From: CAZXWN01 sp964644695 [NCBI: uncultured bacterium]
GTDB taxonomy: Bacteria > UBP4 > UBA4092
DNA: 64,000 bases
Assembly: GCA_964644695.1 (NCBI GenBank)
Contig: CAZXWN010000001.1
Location: 558,001 to 622,000, forward strand
Direction of reading: 5' to 3'
The translations under genes and the position numbers were made by a program. The notes beneath the pieces are model-generated. The model was not told where the DNA came from. It worked only from the letters and a program-made list of their open reading frames with translations, and searched no databases. Shown piece by piece: positions 47,998-56,642 of this stretch. Within the stretch, counting starts at the first letter, position 1, and each line of letters begins with the position of its first letter.

Positions 47998-48627
47998 TTA
48001 CTTATTAAACCTATTTATCTGTAATTCAGTAATTTCACCTTGCCTTAAAATTTTAAACTTAGTCTGGGTAATATCAACGACCGTTGAAGGAACTCCGCTT
48101 CCCAGATTTCCGGCATCTAAGACAATATCCATCTTGTCCAGAAATGAAGGTTGTAAGCAATCCAGGGACTTACAAGCTGGCTCCGTAGACAAATTTGCAC
48201 TAGTGCTGGCTAAGGGTGCACCTAACTCCTGTAATAACGCATCAATTAGCGGTAAGGAAGGCCATCGAACACCAATTTTACCAGTGCATCGAGTGACCCT
48301 GTCTAAATCCTTCCTTGCACAAGGCAAAACTACAGTCAATGGACCCGGCCAGTACTCCTTACACAGTTGTTTCACATTTTCGGGAACATTTCCTGACAGT
48401 TCTTCCACTTGACTTAAATTGCCAACAAACACCGGCAAAGGTTTATCCGCATCCCGCGATTTCACTTCATATATTCGCTCAATAGCATGGGGATTAAACA
48501 ACGATGCAACTATCCCATACACGGTATCCGTAGGAACGATGACTAGTCCCCCATTTCGTAAACATTCTACGGTTTCCTTAATAACTTCAGGTTCAGGGAT
48601 TAATGGGTTTATGGATAATCGTTTCAT
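47998..48627 (-). CDS. tsaC: Threonylcarbamoyl-AMP synthase (YrdC/Sua5 domain)
   Basis: This enzyme makes threonylcarbamoyl-AMP from threonine, bicarbonate and ATP for the t6A modification of ANN-decoding tRNAs. The 209-residue protein has the VIVPTDTVYGIVASL motif near residue 30, KSRDADKPLPV near 57, a WPGPLTVVL block near 93 and APLASTSANLS near 140. It has only the YrdC domain, without the Sua5 extension. It starts two bases after the unknown gene upstream. Confidence 0.95.
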   Translation of the reverse strand: MKRLSINPLIPEPEVIKETVECLRNGGLVIVPTDTVYGIVASLFNPHAIERIYEVKSRDADKPLPVFVGNLSQVEELSGNVPENVKQLCKEYWPGPLTVVLPCARKDLDRVTRCTGKIGVRWPSLPLIDALLQELGAPLASTSANLSTEPACKSLDCLQPSFLDKMDIVLDAGNLGSGVPSTVVDITQTKFKILRQGEITELQINRFNK

Positions 48628-48629
48628 AC

Positions 48630-49277
48630 TTATGATTTGTTACTCACAAAACTACTCACATTTTGAAATAAAAATGTATAAACTTTATCAATTCTGTCCT
48701 GTAAGACTTGAAGATCATTGACCGGTACGGGATACTCACCCCGTAATTCAACAAACATCTGTGAAACATCACGAAACCATGGCTCAATCTTTAAATCAAA
48801 GACTTCATCGGAAGATGGCATATTGACTCTTAATCCAGAACCAGCAACAGGTCTCCCCAGCCTTCCCAAATCATCCGGTGAAAATTGAAAGAACCGATTC
48901 ATTAAATAATCTCGTGAATTTTCTCCCGGTGATTGGGGCCATAGCGCCCTCAAAATCACGACTTGAAAAAGATAGGCAGGCATGGGAACCAGCTTTTTCA
49001 TCATTTCCAATATATCGAAAAACTTTTCTTTATAAATTTGGATATCCGCTTGAAGATTATCTTCTTGAAAAGAAATTCTGTCTCCACTGACTCGTAACAA
49101 GGAACCGGTGTTATTGGTCATCTGGGCGCCATTAGGAAGAAGATTAAAGCTGTCATACTCATACCGACGGCTTATATCAGCATACAGCGATGTCAATATT
49201 GATTTATCAAGATTATTAATGGGGGGATATACAATCTCCATGGATACATGAATTGTGCGTAATAATTCCGGATTCAT
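48630..49277 (-). CDS. Conserved hypothetical protein of unknown function
   Basis: I do not recognise this family. From the ATG at 49277 (AAGGA seven bases upstream) the protein is 215 residues, soluble, without signal peptide or membrane segment. It reads as alternating strands and helices, with YPPINNLDKSI near the N terminus, LLRVSGDRISFQ mid-protein and a C-terminal segment with FVELRGEYPV. The pattern of an early PPI followed by strand-rich sequence faintly recalls TIGR04255-type proteins, which I cannot confirm. It sits between DUF2062 and tsaC. Confidence 0.75.
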   Translation of the reverse strand: MNPELLRTIHVSMEIVYPPINNLDKSILTSLYADISRRYEYDSFNLLPNGAQMTNNTGSLLRVSGDRISFQEDNLQADIQIYKEKFFDILEMMKKLVPMPAYLFQVVILRALWPQSPGENSRDYLMNRFFQFSPDDLGRLGRPVAGSGLRVNMPSSDEVFDLKIEPWFRDVSQMFVELRGEYPVPVNDLQVLQDRIDKVYTFLFQNVSSFVSNKS

Positions 49278-49287
49278 TTTAAATTCC

Positions 49288-49833
49288 TTATCCTTTATGT
49301 GAATGTAATTGCGCTCTCTTTTTAGACTGGTAAACAATCATTATTTTAAAGGTAATAAGGTATGATAGTGATGTAATCAGCAGTGTTATTAGAGTAAAAC
49401 CCAGTAGCAATTCCATTCCACCCGTCATCACTACTTTTCCAATCACTTTACAATATACCTTAAACCCGGTAACTGACATGAATGAAACATGCTGCAACTC
49501 CCGCAATTTCTCCACGACATCAGAAGATATTCGCCAACCCTGCCCCATTAGTAAAGAACCTAAAGGATAACTTCCCACCCAAATGGGTATCTGAGCTATG
49601 GGATTCAATATTAAAGTACCCAGGATTGCCGCACTACGATTAAGACGTAATAATGAGGATAATACGATAGCGGCAATCGTCCCCATACCTGGCAAGATAG
49701 CCAACAACACCCCCACAGCCATTCCTCCAGCCACTTTATGAGGACTATCCTTCATCCGTATCAAATGAAGGTAATAAAGACGGAGGCCTCTTTTAAGACG
49801 TTCCATTAGTGGGCGCTTGTTTTTCATATCCAT
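49288..49833 (-). CDS. DUF2062 family membrane protein
   Basis: The 181-residue protein has hydrophobic segments at about 34-60, 70-95 and 135-160. The GGMAVGVLLAILPGMGT and LGTLILNPIAQIPIWVGSYPLG motifs are typical of DUF2062. The N terminus is basic (RLKRGLRLYYLHLIRMKDSP), as expected for the cytoplasmic side. Function is unknown; family members often lie beside glycosyltransferase genes. It is the first gene of the minus-strand unit leading to tsaC and is divergent from tolQ. Confidence 0.85.
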   Translation of the reverse strand: MDMKNKRPLMERLKRGLRLYYLHLIRMKDSPHKVAGGMAVGVLLAILPGMGTIAAIVLSSLLRLNRSAAILGTLILNPIAQIPIWVGSYPLGSLLMGQGWRISSDVVEKLRELQHVSFMSVTGFKVYCKVIGKVVMTGGMELLLGFTLITLLITSLSYLITFKIMIVYQSKKRAQLHSHKG

Positions 49834-49916
49834 TATTATCGCTGATTTTTATTATTCTGATAAATTCCTCAAAATAACGTCAACCTCATTGTTGTCAAAT
49901 GTGTATAAATTGAAGA

Positions 49917-49942
49917 AGGAAGTCATCCATGTTAAACTTCCT
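49917..49942. repeat. Small inverted repeat upstream of tolQ
   Basis: AGGAAGT and ACTTCCT are separated by 12 bases, in the 148-base gap between the divergent DUF2062 and tolQ genes. It may be an operator or leader structure; it is short enough to be chance. Confidence 0.4.
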
Positions 49943-49981
49943 AAAATAAATATTCTATTAAAAGTATGGTAAAAACCCCCA

Positions 49982-50767
49982 ATGCTTGACACTAGCATAC
50001 TCATCAATTTAGTCACCCAAATCCCATCCTCTGTTGCTGAGACAACTGAAAATGCCATGACACCTGGAATGTCCACTTTTTTTCAGATTCTGGTCACCAG
50101 TATTAGTCAGAGTGGTCTCTTTGGAAAATTCATCCTCGTGATTCTGTTTATTTTCTCCATTATTTCATGGGGTATCATGTTTGAACGATGGAGATACTTT
50201 AAACGGCAGAATCGTTTAGCAAAACAATTCTTGACAGAGGTTTGGAGTAAACGAACTCCAACTCTCAATTTGGGAATGATTCCGGACAGGAATGATGGAT
50301 GTTACGCTCAGATTTATCGAAAGGCCTGCCAGGAAATTCACCTATCGACTCCCTCAAGCAATATTCCGGGGGTTGCTGCAACTTCTGCATACACACTAAC
50401 AATTCAACAAGTGGAACGTTCATTGGAAAATGTTATTTCAGAAGAAAGTACTCTATTTGAGAAAAATCTATCCTTCCTTGGAACGACGGCAAGTGCAACT
50501 CCATTTATTGGGTTACTTGGAACGGTCTGGGGTATTTTATCAACCTTTTATCAGATGGGCTTGACCGGAACGGCTAACTTTACAACCATCGCTCCAGGAC
50601 TTGCGGAGTCTTTAATAGCTACGGCTGCAGGTTTGGCAGCGGCTATTCCAGCGGTTATCGCTTACAACCATTTCCTGACTAAAGTCCGGAGAGAAACTGG
50701 AAAACTTTACCACTTCGCTTCAGAAATACTCAATCTGGTTGAACAACAATATATCCGAGCAAAATAA
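49982..50767 (+). CDS. tolQ: Tol-Pal system protein TolQ
   Basis: TolQ is the MotA/ExbB-type stator subunit that, with TolR, uses the proton gradient to energise TolA during outer-membrane constriction. The 261-residue protein has membrane segments near 48-68 (FILVILFIFSIISWGIMFE), 165-190 (TASATPFIGLLGTVWGILSTF) and 207-230 (APGLAESLIATAAGLAAAIPAV). The N-terminal ~45 residues are longer than usual and no Shine-Dalgarno precedes the ATG, so the true start might be at an internal ATG (M26 or M30). It is first in the tol-pal locus. Confidence 0.93.
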   Translation: MLDTSILINLVTQIPSSVAETTENAMTPGMSTFFQILVTSISQSGLFGKFILVILFIFSIISWGIMFERWRYFKRQNRLAKQFLTEVWSKRTPTLNLGMIPDRNDGCYAQIYRKACQEIHLSTPSSNIPGVAATSAYTLTIQQVERSLENVISEESTLFEKNLSFLGTTASATPFIGLLGTVWGILSTFYQMGLTGTANFTTIAPGLAESLIATAAGLAAAIPAVIAYNHFLTKVRRETGKLYHFASEILNLVEQQYIRAK

Positions 50768-50769
50768 TC

Positions 50770-51183
50770 ATGTTTAAAAGACGACAAAATGAATTAACAG
50801 CCATGGCCAGTATTAATGTGACACCTTTTGTAGATGTTGCATTGACCTTGTTAGTCATTTTTATGGTCGTTGCCCCCGCCTTACATCAAAGTATCAATGT
50901 CAAATTACCCAAGACAAAGACTCAGGGACAGGATGTTTCCGGTAGATGGGTGGTTACAGTTTCCAACCAGAATAAAATCTATTTAAATGAAACAGAATTA
51001 ACTTTGGATGATTTAAAAGCTCGAATGGAAGCCGTTGCACAAACCAACTCATCCGCACAAGTCTTTTTAGTCGGGGACAAACGAACCAATTATGGTTCTA
51101 TCATACGCGTCATGGATGTCCTCAAACAGGCGGGTGTTGAAAAAGTCGGTGTAGTTACTGAATTTGATCAGAAGGCGGAATAA
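50770..51183 (+). CDS. tolR: Tol-Pal system protein TolR
   Basis: The 137-residue ExbD/TolR protein has one N-terminal membrane segment, with the proton-path Asp in NVTPFVDVALTLLVIFMVV near residue 23, and a periplasmic domain. It starts two bases after the tolQ stop. Its length and motif match the family well. Confidence 0.95.
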   Translation: MFKRRQNELTAMASINVTPFVDVALTLLVIFMVVAPALHQSINVKLPKTKTQGQDVSGRWVVTVSNQNKIYLNETELTLDDLKARMEAVAQTNSSAQVFLVGDKRTNYGSIIRVMDVLKQAGVEKVGVVTEFDQKAE

Positions 51184-51197
51184 TCAGGAATCTGACC

Positions 51198-52061
51198 ATG
51201 AATCTGAATTACTATGATAATCATGGAAACCCTGTAATTAAAGTCTCAATTGCAGTGTCATTCTTATTTCATATTGCAGTGGTGGCTATAATTTTCCTAA
51301 TATCTCATTTCAGTAATTCCAATCCATTCATCACTGGGGATGTTTATACAATAGACCTTGTCGGTAATCCTGCCATTGGAAATACCATGGGAACCATTAC
51401 TGAACCCTCCCCCATTACAATGCCCACGAATGAGGGACCCAAAGCCATTACTGACTCAAAAGCATCAAATTCCGACAATGAACCTGTTCCCGTCAAGTCA
51501 AAGCCTGTCACTGCAAAAACAAATTCCGATGATCTCTTTAATAAGTTATCCAGGAACTCACCACAATCATCCGCATCGAAACCACGGATCAACTTTAATT
51601 CAAACTCTCCCGTTGTATCCAAAAATGGGGGATCAACAAATCCATCTAATACCCCTAAAATAAAGCAAGGGGGGAATACCCTGGGTGCTGTCAGAGGGTC
51701 ATCCAATCTCACATTAGGAACTCCAAATGGTTCTCCGGGTGGAATTGGTGCCGGAGGGATGTTGAACGGAAAGCCCTTCCCTGACCCATACTACTTGCTG
51801 TCAATCCAAACCAAAATTAATGGCAACTGGTCTCCACCTGCCAACATTTCAGGAAAAGGGCCGAAGAATTTAGTCGTTTTCTTTACTATAAATCGAAATG
51901 GAAAAGTATCCGATATACAAGTTGAAAGACCATCAGGTTCAGTTGTATTGGATCAATCTTCACTTCGAGCTGTTCAATTATCCAATCCACTGCCCCCTAT
52001 TCCACCCGTTGTAAAAGATGATATTCTTAGAATCCACTTTACTTTCACTTATGCTAATTAA
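51198..52061 (+). CDS. tolA: TolA/TonB-type energy transducer
   Basis: The 287-residue protein has a membrane anchor at about 17-39, then a long Ser/Asn/Pro/Gly-rich periplasmic linker (about 50-190) and a C-terminal TonB-like domain (VVFFTINRNGKVSDIQVERPSG, LDQSSLRAVQLSNPLPPIPP). Its place between tolR and tolB identifies it as TolA. The linker lacks the long Ala/Lys-rich helix of the E. coli protein and is mostly low complexity, so it may span the periplasm in an extended form. Confidence 0.9.
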   Translation: MNLNYYDNHGNPVIKVSIAVSFLFHIAVVAIIFLISHFSNSNPFITGDVYTIDLVGNPAIGNTMGTITEPSPITMPTNEGPKAITDSKASNSDNEPVPVKSKPVTAKTNSDDLFNKLSRNSPQSSASKPRINFNSNSPVVSKNGGSTNPSNTPKIKQGGNTLGAVRGSSNLTLGTPNGSPGGIGAGGMLNGKPFPDPYYLLSIQTKINGNWSPPANISGKGPKNLVVFFTINRNGKVSDIQVERPSGSVVLDQSSLRAVQLSNPLPPIPPVVKDDILRIHFTFTYAN

Positions 52062-52073
52062 GGGAGAGATTTA

Positions 52074-53366
52074 ATGTTAAATAAACACATCAAAAACAGA
52101 TCATTGCTTATTCTAGTTTTATTCATGTTTATGTCTTTGGCACAGGCAATGGATGTTTATATCGGGACCATGTTTTCCGTCACCCGTAAGAATATTTTGG
52201 TGACTCCATTTTCCCCAATGTCTCAATCTGCATCGTCAGATAAAATGAACAGTCTGTGGGATGCTGTTAAATATGATCTCGAATTCTCCGGTTACTTTAG
52301 TGTAATTACATTATCCAGAATTCCAACAAAACCAGATCAGCCTGGTTTCCCAGACTTGGGATTTCTGCAATCACTGAATGTTGAACATTACACCCAAGGG
52401 GGATATATCCTCTCAGGTAACAGGTTGTTCCTTGAAGCGAACTTAATGGATCCTAAAACGGGGTTGAGAGAATGGGGAAAGAAGTACCAGGGAGACTTAG
52501 GTCTACATCGCGAAATGATACATCGATTCTCAGATGAAATTGTTAATAAAGTAACCGGCAATAAAGGGATTGCTACAAGTCGAATTGCTTTTATATCAAA
52601 GGCCTCAGGGAATAAAGAACTCTATGTTATGGACTATGATGGAGAGAATGTTTCACGACTGACTCACGATAACTCCATAACCCTATCACCCTCATGGTCT
52701 CCGGATAAATCAGAAATCGCTTTTGTGTCATACAAAGATGATTCTCCATCTATTTATGTAATCAATGTGAATACTAAAAGAACCCGAAAAATATCTGGAT
52801 ATAAAACTTTAAACATGACACCAAAGTGGTCTCCAGATGGGCGTACAATTGCTGCAACCTTAAACAAAGATGGTGATGAAAATATTTATTTGTTGGACCC
52901 GCAAGGTAAATCCTCTCCCCGAAGGCTGACAAAGTCACCAGGTATTGACATATCACCTTCATTTTCTCCAGATGGAAGTCAGATTGCTTTTGTATCAGAT
53001 CGCTCAGGTTCACCACAAATATATGTGATGAACTCAGATGGTACCAACACCCGCAGAATAACTTTTAAGGGTAATTATAATAGCAGTCCAGCATGGTCTC
53101 CCAGAGGGGACTGGATAGCATTTGTTTCACAAACCTCAAATGGATTTGATTTGTGCCTTATACAACCCGATGGGCAGAATCAAACGGTTGTTTCTACGGG
53201 ATATGGTTCTAACGAAGAACCCTCTTGGGCTCCAGATGGTCGGCATTTAGTTTTTAGCTCCAGCCGTACGGGATCTTCGGAAATATATACTTTTTCTTTC
53301 GACGGAAGTGGTGTTCGGACTTTGAGTAAACGATTAAGTGCCAGTCAACCTTGTTGGTCTAACTAA
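52074..53366 (+). CDS. tolB: Tol-Pal system protein TolB
   Basis: TolB is the periplasmic beta-propeller that shuttles between Pal and the Tol motor. The 430-residue protein has a signal peptide ending near SLAQA (about residue 24), an N-terminal domain, and propeller blades marked by SPSWSPDKSEIAFVS, PKWSPDGRTIAA, PSFSPDGSQIAFVSDRSG, PAWSPRGDWIAFVS and PSWAPDGRHLVFSSSRTG. It follows tolA by 12 bases. Confidence 0.96.
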   Translation: MLNKHIKNRSLLILVLFMFMSLAQAMDVYIGTMFSVTRKNILVTPFSPMSQSASSDKMNSLWDAVKYDLEFSGYFSVITLSRIPTKPDQPGFPDLGFLQSLNVEHYTQGGYILSGNRLFLEANLMDPKTGLREWGKKYQGDLGLHREMIHRFSDEIVNKVTGNKGIATSRIAFISKASGNKELYVMDYDGENVSRLTHDNSITLSPSWSPDKSEIAFVSYKDDSPSIYVINVNTKRTRKISGYKTLNMTPKWSPDGRTIAATLNKDGDENIYLLDPQGKSSPRRLTKSPGIDISPSFSPDGSQIAFVSDRSGSPQIYVMNSDGTNTRRITFKGNYNSSPAWSPRGDWIAFVSQTSNGFDLCLIQPDGQNQTVVSTGYGSNEEPSWAPDGRHLVFSSSRTGSSEIYTFSFDGSGVRTLSKRLSASQPCWSN

Positions 53367-53480
53367 AGTATATAAATTAACGCTTTAAGTTTGAAGCATA
53401 ACCTCAGGTCTGATATAGTAATACAAGAGATTTTCTATTAAAAATCAAATAAATTATACTAAAGGGGGACATTTGAAAAA

Positions 53481-54068
53481 ATGTTCAACAAAATCAAAAA
53501 AATCAGTTTAGTTACAGTCGTTATTATGTTGTCTTTCGTTATGATTCTTGCTTCAGGTTGCTCCAGCAAGAAAGGTGCTTCTAAAGATGTGAATCAAGCA
53601 ACTAAACCAACAAAAACCGAACCAATCAACACTTTCACCTCTGAAACCATCAAATATGTTCAAGATGATACCAACAACACCATTACAGAGAATGATGAAG
53701 GCAGAAAAGGAACTACAACCGTTGAAGGTTTAAATGTTGAATTGAATAGCATTTACTTCAACTTTGATAAATATGACCTTTCCGCTGAAAGTCGTGACAT
53801 CTTGAAAAAGAATTCTGAATGGTTAAAAAACAATGCAAATGCGACTATTCGTGTTGAAGGTCATTGTGATGAACGTGGTACCGTTGAGTATAATCAGGCT
53901 TTAGGTGAAAAACGTGCCAAGGCTGTCAAGGATTACTACGTTTCATTAGGAATTGATACTGATCGCATCTCTACCATAAGTTATGGTGAAGAACGTCCTA
54001 TGGACCCAGCAAAAACGGAAGAAGCTTATGCTAAAAACCGTCGTTCTGACTCCAAGTCCACAAAATAA
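53481..54068 (+). CDS. pal: Peptidoglycan-associated lipoprotein Pal
   Basis: The 195-residue outer-membrane lipoprotein has a lipobox LASGC near residues 23-27 after a hydrophobic signal. Its OmpA-like peptidoglycan-binding domain reads IYFNFDKYDLS, VEGHCDERGTVEYN and ALGEKRAKAVKDYY. The C terminus is NRRSDSKSTK; family members usually have a hydrophobic residue after NRRxx (for example NRRVEF), here Ser. GGGGG lies 12 bases before the ATG. A perfect terminator follows. Confidence 0.96.
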   Translation: MFNKIKKISLVTVVIMLSFVMILASGCSSKKGASKDVNQATKPTKTEPINTFTSETIKYVQDDTNNTITENDEGRKGTTTVEGLNVELNSIYFNFDKYDLSAESRDILKKNSEWLKNNANATIRVEGHCDERGTVEYNQALGEKRAKAVKDYYVSLGIDTDRISTISYGEERPMDPAKTEEAYAKNRRSDSKSTK

Positions 54069-54082
54069 TCTTGTTTAATTTG

Positions 54083-54122
54083 ACCGGGCGAAATCTGATA
54101 TGGCGATTTCGCCCGGTTTTAT
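54083..54122 (+). terminator. Intrinsic terminator after pal
   Basis: A 13-bp perfect stem (ACCGGGCGAAATC and complement, 9-base loop) is followed by TTTTATTT. Confidence 0.93.
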
Positions 54123-54163
54123 TTATACTCAAATAACAAATTCATGGACAGTGAGGATAGTGT

Positions 54164-55018
54164 ATGACTAATCGTGCTAAATCTTTAACAACGCTCTTTT
54201 CTCTAGTTTCTGTTTCTCTTTTTATCTTATCCGGTTGTGTTACCACAGAAAAAGCATTGGAACCCGTAAACGCAGATATCCTAACCTTACGACAACAAAT
54301 AACTACGACCCAAGAAGAATTAGCCACACTTAGAGCTGACATACGTAAAAACACCGAGCAAGAGATTGCTCCCATTAAACAAGATTTGAAAGACCTGCAA
54401 CAAAAATTTGCTGATCATGAAACTCTTAATGAGCAAGCAAATCGTGATGCAAATATTATGGGTAATCGTTTGGATGAGTATTCTGACAGAATGGATCGAT
54501 TTGAACAAAAATTAGCTCAATCCGAGCAAAATACAAATGATCGAGTTGTATCTGCTTTAAAGGTATTAGAAGATAAAATCTCTGCAATTGAACAAAAACT
54601 GGGGAATGCGCAACCATCCGATACCGTTGCCACAGATACCTCATTATCACCATCAGTAAAGCTACTGCATTCAGCTGAACAAAACTATCTAAAGGGGAAT
54701 TATTCAGACTCTGCAAGAATCCTGAATGAATATATTGAGAAATATCCTGCTGGTGAGGAACGTCCAGCAGTAGAGTATTTATTAGGACAGAGTCTTATCA
54801 ATTTAAAAGACTATCCAAATGCATTGAAAGTTTTGAACCAGTTTGTTCAGAATTGGCCCGATGATGAAAGAATTCCTTCGGTCATGTTAAAGAGAGCACA
54901 AGCATATAAAGCACAGAATAACACTAAGGATTTTAGATCAGAGCTTAATGCTTTGGTCAAGAAATATCCGCTTACGCCAGAAGCTGAACAAGCCCTTGAA
55001 GAATTAAATAAACGATAA
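54164..55018 (+). CDS. cpoB: Cell division coordinator CpoB/YbgF-like lipoprotein
   Basis: The 284-residue protein has a lipobox LSGC near residue 24, a coiled-coil region at about 35-150 rich in heptads, and a C-terminal TPR domain (YLKGNYSDSARILNEYIEKYP, YLLGQSLINLKDYPNAL, KRAQAYKAQNNTKDF). CpoB links Tol-Pal to septal peptidoglycan synthesis. E. coli CpoB is a soluble periplasmic protein; here the lipobox suggests membrane anchoring. It follows pal after a terminator, so it may have reduced or separate expression. Confidence 0.9.
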   Translation: MTNRAKSLTTLFSLVSVSLFILSGCVTTEKALEPVNADILTLRQQITTTQEELATLRADIRKNTEQEIAPIKQDLKDLQQKFADHETLNEQANRDANIMGNRLDEYSDRMDRFEQKLAQSEQNTNDRVVSALKVLEDKISAIEQKLGNAQPSDTVATDTSLSPSVKLLHSAEQNYLKGNYSDSARILNEYIEKYPAGEERPAVEYLLGQSLINLKDYPNALKVLNQFVQNWPDDERIPSVMLKRAQAYKAQNNTKDFRSELNALVKKYPLTPEAEQALEELNKR

Positions 55019-55037
55019 GAATTTATATCCTTAACTC

Positions 55038-55068
55038 AAAGAAGGTCAATCACTTGACCTTCTTTTTT
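55038..55068 (+). terminator. Intrinsic terminator after cpoB
   Basis: The 12-bp perfect stem AAAGAAGGTCAA/TTGACCTTCTTT with the 4-base loop TCAC ends in a T run. Confidence 0.93.
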
Positions 55069-55086
55069 ATATATTGGCATAATATT

Positions 55087-55095
55087 TGCTATAAT
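55087..55095 (+). promoter_or_regulatory. Extended -10 promoter of rpoN
   Basis: TGCTATAAT is a perfect extended -10. No good -35 is seen. The transcript would start near 55102, leaving a ~44-base leader. Confidence 0.6.
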
Positions 55096-55145
55096 GAAAC
55101 AGATTCGCTAGAATAAGGTGAGAAATCAAGTAGAAAACAAAACAT

Positions 55146-56573
55146 ATGATAAAACAACGCCTGACGCAAACCCAGACACAACGGCTGATAATGACCCCAC
55201 AATTACAAATGGCGGTCAGGCTTCTACAGTTATCCACTTTAGAATTAAAAGAGCTTCTGGACCAGGAAATCATGCAAAACCCCATCCTTGAGCTCGAAGA
55301 CCCAGAAGAACGAATTGTTCCTCCAGTTTCCACTTCTTTAGAATCTGAAACGATAAAACCAGATGATCAGAAAGCTCTTGATGATATCAATTGGAATGAC
55401 ATTTTACCCGATGACCGTAACTGGGAACATCATACTGAATACGAATATAACCCGGATTTCAATAAAGATGAGTTTATTTCTAATCAAACAAAAGTAACAA
55501 CTAGTATCTATGAGCACTTACAAGAACAGCTTCGTTTTTTGGTACTTTCTAATGAAGACAAATCTGTGGCCGAGGAAATAATAGGAAACATTGAACCAGA
55601 CGGATATATTCGAACAGATTTAAATGAAATTGCTTTAAAGCTATCAGTATCTGCAGATAAAATAGAAAAAGTCTTAAAATTAATACAAGAATTTGAACCG
55701 GCTGGAATTGGTGCAAGAGATATAAGGGAATGCCTTTGTATACAGGCTATAAGATATGGCTTGCCAAAGACCGCATTAACATTACTTTCTGAATCTAACT
55801 TTTCATTGTTCGTGAGTCGTCAATATGAAAAAATTGCCCGTAATAATAAGTTAACACTTTTACAAGTGGAAGAGGCGGCAAGAACTATTGCCCATCTGGA
55901 ACCCAAGCCCGGAAGACAGTTTCAGGAAGAACCTCCTCACTTCATCGCTCCTGATGTAGTTATTGAAAAGAATTCAGATGGTGTGTATGAGGCTTATTTA
56001 GTGGACGATCAAATACCCCAACTTAAAATAAGCCCTTCTTATCTGGAAATGTTACGCCACAAGGAAACCTTGAATCCCAAAGATTATGAATTTATATTAG
56101 ATAAATTTAGATCTGCGAGAGTATTAATACGGAATATTGAACGTAGAAAGAAAACCATTCTGCAGGTCACTGATGAGATAGCAAAGACCCAAAACAAGTT
56201 TTTAGATCAAGGTATTGACTACTTACGACCACTAAAGTTAAAGGAAATAGCTGATAAATTAGGCATACACGAGTCAACAGTTGCTCGAGTTACAACGAAT
56301 AAATATGTACATACCCCCCAGGGATTGTTTGAGTTGAAATATTTCTTCAGTCAGGGTCTTAGCACCGAGGAAGGTGATGATGTATCGGCCCGATCGGTAA
56401 AAAATATTATTCAACAACTCATCAGCCAAGAGAATCCAAAACATCCCTTATCTGACCAAACAATCGCAGAAATTCTTAAGAACAAAAATATACAGATTGC
56501 CAGACGAACTGTAGCAAAGTATCGAGAGCAATTAAAAATACTACCCGCACATCTCCGAAAAAAAATACTGTAA
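55146..56573 (+). CDS. rpoN: RNA polymerase sigma-54 factor
   Basis: Sigma-54 directs RNA polymerase to -24/-12 promoters that need AAA+ activators. The 475-residue protein has region I (QRLIMTPQLQMAVRLLQLSTLELKEL), an acidic region II, the core-binding and HTH regions, and the RpoN box ARRTVAKYR near residue 455. It is followed 69 bases later by manC and not by the usual hpf or ptsN. I found no clear -24/-12 site elsewhere in the window. Confidence 0.97.
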   Translation: MIKQRLTQTQTQRLIMTPQLQMAVRLLQLSTLELKELLDQEIMQNPILELEDPEERIVPPVSTSLESETIKPDDQKALDDINWNDILPDDRNWEHHTEYEYNPDFNKDEFISNQTKVTTSIYEHLQEQLRFLVLSNEDKSVAEEIIGNIEPDGYIRTDLNEIALKLSVSADKIEKVLKLIQEFEPAGIGARDIRECLCIQAIRYGLPKTALTLLSESNFSLFVSRQYEKIARNNKLTLLQVEEAARTIAHLEPKPGRQFQEEPPHFIAPDVVIEKNSDGVYEAYLVDDQIPQLKISPSYLEMLRHKETLNPKDYEFILDKFRSARVLIRNIERRKKTILQVTDEIAKTQNKFLDQGIDYLRPLKLKEIADKLGIHESTVARVTTNKYVHTPQGLFELKYFFSQGLSTEEGDDVSARSVKNIIQQLISQENPKHPLSDQTIAEILKNKNIQIARRTVAKYREQLKILPAHLRKKIL

Positions 56574-56642
56574 GATTCGAGTATGGATTCTTTATCTATT
56601 TCTGCTAAAGTATTCCAATAATATACTACGTAAGGATTCAAT

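Noticed and set aside
54061-54122. Frameshift at the end of pal
   Set aside because: The stop falls at the normal family length after NRR, and a terminator follows directly, so the reading frame appears intact.
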